Notes under the pieces: model-generated | Told to the model about the DNA's origin: nothing | The model's input: only the letters and a program-made list of their open reading frames with translations | The model's database searches: none | Program-made: the position numbers and the translations under genes | Shown: one piece after another, positions 1 to 4,071 of the stretch | Layout: every line of letters starts with the position of its first letter | How positions within the stretch are numbered: position 1 is the stretch's first letter | Assembly: GCA_031288815.1 (NCBI GenBank) | Contig: JAITQR010000327.1 | Coordinates: forward strand, 1 to 8,655 | From: Treponema sp. | GTDB lineage: Bacteria; Spirochaetota; Spirochaetia; Treponematales; Breznakiellaceae | DNA: 8,655 bases | Direction of reading: 5' to 3'

Positions 1-536
1 GTCACCTGGAACATGGCCCCCGCCCCTTCGGCGTCGCTGGCGGTGATAATCGGGGTATGGATGTACTGAAATCCCCGGCTTTGGAAAAATTCGTGGACCC
101 CAAAGGCAAGGCGGCTGCGAACGCGGGCCACCGCGCCGAAGGTATTGGTCCTGGCCCGGAGGTGGGCAATTTCCCGCAGGAATTCCAGGGAGTGCCGCTT
201 TTTCTGCAGGGGATACCGATCCGCCGGGGCCTCCCCGAGGATCCTGAGGGAAGCGGCGGCCAGCTCCGCCGCCTGCCCCGCGGCCGGGGAGGGGACGAGC
301 TTCCCGGTTATTTCCACCGATACCCCGGTAGATACCGCGGACAGGGCCGCTTCCGCCGTTCCCCCCAACCCTGCCCGGTCAAAGGTACACTGGATGCCGC
401 CGAAACAGGACCCGTCGTTCACTTCCACGAAGACAAGATTTTTCAGCTCCCGTTTGGTCCTGACCCAGCCCCGGACCGTAAGCTCCTGGGATTCCGGCGG
501 AAGGGCCCGGATCTCCCTGATAAGTGGATATGTCAT
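1..536 (-). CDS. asnS: Asparaginyl-tRNA synthetase, N-terminal part (cut by window edge)
   Basis: Charges tRNA-Asn with asparagine in the cytoplasm (class IIb aminoacyl-tRNA synthetase). The minus strand from the ATG at 536-534 is open to the window edge: 178 whole codons plus two bases. Residues about 19-103 fit the N-terminal OB-fold anticodon-binding domain, with VRGWVRTKRELKNLVFVEVN at 21-40. The stretch from HLRARTNTFGAVARVR (125-140) through FFQSRGF (150-156), TPIITASD (161-168) and EGAGAMFQV (170-178) is the hallmark AsnRS passage into class II motif 1, where P162 is the expected invariant proline. The usual E after GAG (GAGEMF) is A here. The catalytic motifs 2 and 3 lie outside the window. 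The start was chosen because no in-frame start codon is seen just upstream and the N-terminus has normal AsnRS length. There is no Shine-Dalgarno before it; a TATACT box lies 6 nt upstream instead. Identity is near certain from the signature residues. Confidence 0.95.
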   Translation of the reverse strand, partial: MTYPLIREIRALPPESQELTVRGWVRTKRELKNLVFVEVNDGSCFGGIQCTFDRAGLGGTAEAALSAVSTGVSVEITGKLVPSPAAGQAAELAAASLRILGEAPADRYPLQKKRHSLEFLREIAHLRARTNTFGAVARVRSRLAFGVHEFFQSRGFQYIHTPIITASDAEGAGAMFQV

Positions 537-571
537 GACTTTAGTATAGCCGATTGCGAGCCATAGGCCAA
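537..571 (-). promoter_or_regulatory. Candidate asnS promoter implying a leaderless mRNA
   Basis: On the minus strand TTGGCC (571-566), a 17-nt spacer and TATACT (548-543) form a sigma70-like promoter. The -10 box ends 6 nt before the ATG, so the usual +1 would fall on the A of the start codon (536). No Shine-Dalgarno is visible in between. The -35 matches the consensus only in part, so an upstream promoter in the AT-rich island near 750 is an alternative. Confidence 0.45.
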
Positions 572-582
572 GGGGGGCGGCT

Positions 583-616
583 TCCCAGGAGCTTGTTGCA
601 TGGGCGCTGCCGCGCC
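583..616. repeat. Diverged direct repeat, copy 1, with GC-rich hairpin
   Basis: Thirty-four bases that align without gaps to 821-854 at 27 of 34 positions by hand count. The 3' half is GGGCGCTGCCGCGCC (602-616), which can fold as GGCGC-TGCC-GCGCC. Most differences between copies are C/T transitions. It sits in the asnS-malic enzyme intergenic region on the asnS side of the promoter island. It may be a member of a genome-wide intergenic repeat family or half of a local regulatory pair. Confidence 0.6.
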
Positions 617-678
617 GGGGAGAAACTGCCGGTGGGCAAGGCCCCGCGGCATGGGTCAAAGATAACAAGTCCCCGAAG

Positions 679-695
679 ATACGCAAAAAGCGTAT
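679..695. promoter_or_regulatory. Perfect inverted repeat ATACGC-AAAAA-GCGTAT
   Basis: A perfect 6-bp inverted repeat with a 5-nt A-only centre, lying between asnS and the promoter island. No T-run follows on either strand, so it does not read as a terminator. It could be a repressor-type operator for the divergent promoters, or an RNA hairpin in an asnS leader if asnS is transcribed from the island. Confidence 0.35.
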
Positions 696-715
696 GTATC
701 CCGCAATGCGTGGCC

Positions 716-780
716 TTGAAAATGTCCCGGATAAAGACTATTCTTTATTATAGTATAAATACTCATAACGTGAATATCTA
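716..780. promoter_or_regulatory. AT-rich promoter island between divergent asnS and malic enzyme
   Basis: A strongly AT-rich stretch in GC-rich surroundings. Plus strand: TTGAAA (716-721), 17-nt spacer and TATTCT (739-744), with further -10-like boxes TATTAT (746-751) and TATAAA (754-759). Minus strand: a perfect TATAAT (752-747) with TTCACG (774-769) 16 nt upstream. It is the obvious place for malic enzyme transcription to start, about 250 nt before the coding region, and could also fire toward asnS. Which box is used cannot be told from sequence. Confidence 0.45.
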
Positions 781-820
781 TACCGTGTAAACGGTGTGAG
801 GAGCCACACATGCAATAGGC

Positions 821-854
821 TCCTGGCAGCCTGTCGCACGGGCGCTACCGCGCC
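821..854. repeat. Diverged direct repeat, copy 2, with GC-rich hairpin
   Basis: Partner of the copy at 583-616. It ends in GGGCGCTACCGCGCC (840-854), foldable as GGCGC-TACC-GCGCC, and is followed by AGGGGA where copy 1 has GGGGA. It lies on the malic enzyme side of the AT-rich island, so the two copies flank the island in the same orientation, 238 bp apart. Confidence 0.6.
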
Positions 855-938
855 AGGGGATTTTTGCGCCATCAGTAACGCAAAATTCCGATTATCCGGC
901 GCCCGCGAACCGTTGGTTCAAGGGCAGTTTGCAGGGTA

Positions 939-963
939 AAAAACCGCCTAAACGGCGGTTTTT
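939..963 (+). terminator. Intrinsic-terminator-like hairpin directly before malic enzyme
   Basis: AAAAACCGCC (939-948), a 5-nt loop and GGCGGTTTTT (954-963) make a perfect 10-bp stem whose 3' side ends in five T. The GC core with A/T tails would serve in either direction. No gene ends here: asnS reads leftward away from it and malic enzyme begins 49 bp to the right. The likely roles are therefore attenuation of malic enzyme or the end of a short leader RNA. A ribosome-site-like GGAGGT (964-969) follows at once. Confidence 0.65.
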
Positions 964-976
964 GGAGGTCTTACGC

Positions 977-1015
977 GTGAAGTGCAACAAACTGCTAGGA
1001 AGGTGGAAAAAATGA
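977..1015 (+). CDS. Possible 12-codon leader ORF coupled to malic enzyme
   Basis: A GTG-initiated frame encodes VKCNKLLGRWKK and stops at TGA 1013-1015, overlapping the malic enzyme ATG (1012-1014) as ATGA, a typical coupling arrangement. GGAGGT (964-969) lies 7 nt before its GTG, a good ribosome-site distance, and directly follows the T-run of the hairpin. Its sequence matches nothing I know. It could be a genuine leader peptide coupling translation, or the GGAGGT could serve a GTG at 982 in the malic enzyme frame, or it may be chance. No codon bias can be judged at this length. Confidence 0.3.
   Translation: MKCNKLLGRWKK
997..1006 (+). promoter_or_regulatory. Ribosome binding site that favours the ATG at 1012
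   Basis: AGGAAGGTGG (997-1006) sits 5 nt before ATG 1012, a better spacing than GGAGGT (964-969) has for the in-frame GTG at 982 (12 nt). This supports ATG 1012 as the malic enzyme start. Confidence 0.65.
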
Positions 1016-2463
1016 AAATCGATCCCTCGTTAAAAAATCTTGACGCCCTGTTCCCCGGTGGCTTTACCGAGGATCAAAAAGCCCGGGCAAAAACCCTGTT
1101 TCTCAAAAACCTCTCCGCCGAGGCCCACCGGTTCTACGGCGGTAAAATGCAGACCCTGCCCAAGTGCGGCATCTACGGCCTTGCCTGGTTTAACGTCTGG
1201 TATACCCCGGGAGTTTCCCAAATTTCCACCACCATCAGGGATAATAACGACGCCTCTTTCGCCCTTTCCAACCGGGGGAACCTAGTGGCGGTGGTCTCCG
1301 ATTCCACCCGGGTTCTGGGGGACGGTGACTGTACCCCGCCGGGGGGATTGGGGGTTATGGAAGGTAAAGCCATGATCATGAAGTACCTGGGGGGCGTTGA
1401 CGCGGTGGCCCTCTGCGTGGATTCCAAGGGGCCCGACGGGAAAAACAACCCCGATAAGCTCATCGAATTCGTCAAGATGGCCCAACATTCCTTTGGGGCC
1501 ATAAACCTGGAAGATATCAGCCAGCCCAACTGCTTCAAGGTTCTGGACGAACTCCGGGAAGCCTGCGATATCCCGGTCTGGCACGACGATGCCCAGGGGA
1601 CGGCCTGCGTTACCCTGGCGGGACTTATCAACGCCCTCAAACTGGCGGGGAAACGGCTCGCTGACGCGAAGATCGTCCTTCTTGGGGCGGGGGCTTCCAA
1701 CACCACCATCGCCCGGCTGATCCTCGCCGACGGGGGAGACCCGGCCAGGATGGTGGTCTTTGATTCCAAGGGAAGCCTCCATGCGGGCCGGGAAGATATC
1801 AAGGGGGATAAGCGGAACTACCGGAAGTGGGAACTGTGCGAGCGGACCAATCCCGGCCGGGCCACGTCCGTCGCGGAGGCCCTCAAGGGCGCGGATGTAC
1901 TCATCGCCCTGTCCACCCCCGGCCCGGACACGGTAAAGCGGGAGTGGATCCGTTCCATGGCGGAGAAGGCGATTGTGTTTGCCTGCGCCAACCCGGTGCC
2001 GGAGATCTGGCCCTACGCGGCCAAGGAGGAAGGGGCCTTTATTGTGGCGACGGGCCGGGGGGATTTCCCCAACCAGGTGAACAACTCGGTCTGTTTCCCC
2101 GGGATTCTCAAGGGGGCCCTTCTGGTCCGGGCCCGGAAGATCACCGACGGCATGGCCATCCGCTGCGCCCACTCCATCGCGGAATTCTCCGAGAAACGGG
2201 GGATACAGCCGGATAACATCATCGCCACCATGGAAGAAACCGACGTGTTCGCCCGGGAAGCGGCGGATGTGGCGCTTGCGGCGATCACGGAAGGGGTTGC
2301 CCGGGTGACCCTCACTTGGGAGGAGGTCTATGAGCGGGCCAAGGCGGATATTGCCGCCGCCCGGGCCCTGGTGGAGGACATGAAGAAGCTGGGCCATATC
2401 ACGGAACCCCCGGCGGAATTCCTGGAGGCGGCCCTGCAACAGGCCATTGAAGCGGTAGAATAG
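1012..2463 (+). CDS. Malic enzyme (malate dehydrogenase, oxaloacetate-decarboxylating)
   Basis: Oxidatively decarboxylates malate to pyruvate and CO2, reducing NAD(P)+; cytoplasmic, metal-dependent. From ATG 1012 it is 483 residues. Family landmarks in order: YTPGV (64-68, catalytic Tyr64), VSDSTRVLGDGD (95-106), MEGKA with the catalytic Lys119, INLEDISQPNCF (164-175) with metal ligands E167/D168, PVWHDDAQGTA (188-198) with metal ligand D192 or D193, the dinucleotide loop GAGASN (225-230), CANPVPEI (325-332) and ATGRGDFPNQVNNSVCFPG (346-364). D251 after the second Rossmann strand hints at NAD over NADP. At 483 residues it lies between small (about 400) and large (about 560) bacterial forms, with extra sequence at both ends. 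The GXGXXG-type loop ends in Asn rather than Gly. It is a single-gene unit, convergent with the DUF3999 gene and apparently controlled by the structured leader upstream. The family is certain; coenzyme choice is inferred, so no symbol is given. Confidence 0.95.
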   Translation: MKIDPSLKNLDALFPGGFTEDQKARAKTLFLKNLSAEAHRFYGGKMQTLPKCGIYGLAWFNVWYTPGVSQISTTIRDNNDASFALSNRGNLVAVVSDSTRVLGDGDCTPPGGLGVMEGKAMIMKYLGGVDAVALCVDSKGPDGKNNPDKLIEFVKMAQHSFGAINLEDISQPNCFKVLDELREACDIPVWHDDAQGTACVTLAGLINALKLAGKRLADAKIVLLGAGASNTTIARLILADGGDPARMVVFDSKGSLHAGREDIKGDKRNYRKWELCERTNPGRATSVAEALKGADVLIALSTPGPDTVKREWIRSMAEKAIVFACANPVPEIWPYAAKEEGAFIVATGRGDFPNQVNNSVCFPGILKGALLVRARKITDGMAIRCAHSIAEFSEKRGIQPDNIIATMEETDVFAREAADVALAAITEGVARVTLTWEEVYERAKADIAAARALVEDMKKLGHITEPPAEFLEAALQQAIEAVE

Positions 2464-2471
2464 CATCGGAC

Positions 2472-2501
2472 GGTCCCCGGACAAAGCGTTGCGGGGATAC
2501 C
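2472..2501 (+). terminator. Weak hairpin after malic enzyme
   Basis: GGTCCCCG (2472-2479) pairs with CGGGG-AT-ACC (2492-2501) with a 2-nt bulge, 8 bp after the stop codon. No T-run follows, so termination by this stem is only a possibility. It is the nearest structured element after malic enzyme. Confidence 0.25.
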
Positions 2502-2549
2502 GCTGTCATCTTCACCGGTACGGGAACCCGATAGGGGCTATTCCCCCGG

Positions 2550-2590
2550 TCCGCCTCAGCCATTTGACCGGGAAGGCGGATTCGCTGAGG
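2550..2590. other. Two mutually exclusive stems in the convergent intergenic region
   Basis: TCCGCC (2550-2555) pairs with GGCGGA (2575-2580), while CCTCAGC (2554-2560) pairs with GCTGAGG (2584-2590); the two stems share 2554-2555 and cannot both form. They lie between the convergent ends of malic enzyme and the DUF3999 gene. They may take part in bidirectional termination, but no U-tract is present. Confidence 0.3.
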
Positions 2591-2628
2591 AGCCGCGCAA
2601 GAACGGCCGGTCTTTTCCGTACAAATCC

Positions 2629-4071
2629 TTAGGGTTGTTTCCGCATGCTCCGCGCCATAAGATAGGCCAGTACGGAAAGTACGGCAACCGCGAGGACCAG
2701 GGCGCTCCACAGGAGAACCGCTTTTCGGAGCGCCCCTCCGCTTGAGCGGCGGGGCTGCCAGTGTTCGGCGCCGATTATGGCGGCGGCAAGGGGTGTTTGT
2801 TCCTTTACGGGGCCGGGCAGGGCTTCGCCAAGGGGGCCGTAGTTCTTGTTCCCGTAGGCGAGGATCCATTTGCCCCGCCCCCGCGCCAGAAACACCACCC
2901 TGAGGGGTTCCCAGACGAGGCGCATATCGGGGATGAACACGAAGGGCAGGCCGCCCGTGGACCTGATTTGCCAATACGGGGCGTCCGCTTTTCCGTACCA
3001 GGGTTCGTTCTTTGTAACATCGGCATCCGCGGAGTCGAGCCGCCACAGCGGGCCCGAATTCAGGAAACGCCAGGATTCATCTTCGCTGTAACGGCAGAAG
3101 ATTTCCACATTCAGGGAATCCGCGTGGGGCAGGATAAAGTCCAGGGCCACGCCGGGGAAGTATCCTCCGGGCGCATAGCTCACGGAAAACCCGTCTTCGC
3201 TTTTTACGCCGGGGAATATGCTTTCACGGACGGTTTCGCTCCGGCTTACACTTTGAAAGAAAGCCCGTATCCCCAGGAGGGGCGGGACGGTTTCGTTTAC
3301 GGTAAGAAGCAGGTAGGAACCGTTAAGCCCTTCGGGCAGGCTCACGGTGTCCCGGTCCGCCGGAGAAGCCTGGCCGCCGCCGAAACCGGCAAGGGTTTGG
3401 GCCTTGTCAAAACGATTCCACCGGGCAAGGTCGCTTGAGTAGCGCAGGGTAATGGGACTGTTCCATTGACCCGCTGTTTTTTGCGTTTCCAGGGTAAGGC
3501 CCACGGGGGAACAGGGCAGAACCGAAAGGTCAACAAGAAAGGATTTCTCCCGCGCGGGGGAGCGTCCCTCCCCCGAATTTACCCGAATGACGGCTCCGCC
3601 CGAATCGATTTCTATGTTTGCCTGCCGGGGAAGATTTTCCTCGCCCGCGCTCCAGGGGAAAAACGCGACTTCCAGGGGCGGCGGTGTTTGTTCCACCCGG
3701 GGGGCCCCGCGCAGTTCACAGGGTACGGGTATTCCATCCGCGTCAAAGACGCGTATGTCCCCCAGGTCGCGTCGTTCGGCGTGGAGGTACACGTTCTCGG
3801 GCAGCTCAAGGTACATAAGCTGTCCTTCCTCGGCGGCAAGGGTCATCTGTCCCGCGAAGTCTTCCGGCTTTGCCGCCCCGGGGCGCGAAGGGTCTTCCGC
3901 CGCGGCAGCGGGAATTGCCGCGGAAAACACGATGCATACCGCCGCGAGGGCTTGTATGATGGGCTTAGGAATTGTGCAAAAATAAAATGTACGGCATTTT
4001 ATTTTATCGCTTTCGCAATAATGAAATACCGTGGTCAAACAGCCATTGTTTCCGCCCAAACCCTTATTCAT
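2629..4071 (-). CDS. DUF3999 family exported protein with C-terminal membrane anchor
   Basis: Function unknown; probably a surface or periplasmic domain tethered to the inner membrane. It is 480 residues from ATG 4071. A hydrophobic export segment ALAAVCIVFSAAIPAAAA (41-58) is followed by a likely Ala-x-Ala cleavage site. The body is beta-rich and soluble, including DLGDIRVFDADGIPVPCEL and, near the end, RVVFLARGRGKWILAYGN, which resembles the conserved DUF3999 tail. A membrane helix spans about 451-473 and ends in RSMRKQP. The ATG overlaps the upstream DUF2339 stop by 8 bp (ATGAATAA), pointing to coupled translation. The first ~37 residues (Cys/Lys/Phe-rich, AT-rich DNA, containing a perfect 11-bp inverted repeat) look unlike the rest, but no normal in-frame start exists between them and the signal segment. 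Adjacency to DUF2339 is, to my knowledge, a recurrent pairing that supports the assignment. Confidence 0.8.
   Translation of the reverse strand: MNKGLGGNNGCLTTVFHYCESDKIKCRTFYFCTIPKPIIQALAAVCIVFSAAIPAAAAEDPSRPGAAKPEDFAGQMTLAAEEGQLMYLELPENVYLHAERRDLGDIRVFDADGIPVPCELRGAPRVEQTPPPLEVAFFPWSAGEENLPRQANIEIDSGGAVIRVNSGEGRSPAREKSFLVDLSVLPCSPVGLTLETQKTAGQWNSPITLRYSSDLARWNRFDKAQTLAGFGGGQASPADRDTVSLPEGLNGSYLLLTVNETVPPLLGIRAFFQSVSRSETVRESIFPGVKSEDGFSVSYAPGGYFPGVALDFILPHADSLNVEIFCRYSEDESWRFLNSGPLWRLDSADADVTKNEPWYGKADAPYWQIRSTGGLPFVFIPDMRLVWEPLRVVFLARGRGKWILAYGNKNYGPLGEALPGPVKEQTPLAAAIIGAEHWQPRRSSGGALRKAVLLWSALVLAVAVLSVLAYLMARSMRKQP
3979..4005. promoter_or_regulatory. AT-rich perfect palindrome inside the 5' end of the DUF3999 gene
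   Basis: AAAATAAAATG (3979-3989), a 5-nt centre and CATTTTATTTT (3995-4005) form a perfect 11-bp inverted repeat. It falls in codons about 23-31 of the annotated frame, where the DNA is markedly more AT-rich than the gene body. It could be an operator, an RNA hairpin that modulates the second gene of the pair, or a sign that this stretch is really intergenic. Confidence 0.45.

Larger units (their letters stand above)
782..963 (+). promoter_or_regulatory. Structured leader upstream of malic enzyme (candidate attenuator)
   Basis: Between the promoter island and the gene lies a run of hairpins: ACCGT-GTAA-ACGGT (782-795, a GNRA-type loop), AGGAGCC/GGCTCCT (799-805 with 818-824), GGCGC-TACC-GCGCC (841-854), TTTTGCG/CGCAAAA (862-868 with 879-885), GAACC-GTT-GGTTC (907-919) and the terminator-like stem at 939-963. 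CCGTT (910-914) could instead pair with AACGG (951-955), and AACCG (908-912) with CGGTT (956-960), either of which would compete with the terminator. A minimal ORF ATG-CAA-TAG (810-818) with a GAGGAG ribosome site (798-803) lies in the second hairpin. I recognise no known riboswitch class. The folds were found by eye, without energy calculation. Confidence 0.4.

Noticed and set aside
57..566. 169-codon plus-strand open frame
   Set aside because: Antisense to the AsnRS coding frame, which has unmistakable family motifs.
554..790. 78-codon plus-strand frame in the asnS-malic enzyme intergenic region
   Set aside because: No ribosome site and an unlikely composition; it crosses the repeat, the inverted repeat and the promoter island, so it is more likely non-coding.
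537..1011. tRNA or other standard RNA gene in the intergenic region
   Set aside because: No cloverleaf, no TTCRA-type T-loop and no known riboswitch core was recognised; only the small hairpins described.
1282..2484. 400-codon minus-strand open frame opposite malic enzyme
   Set aside because: Shadow of the GC-rich malic enzyme coding strand; Arg/Gly/Pro-rich with no recognisable motifs.
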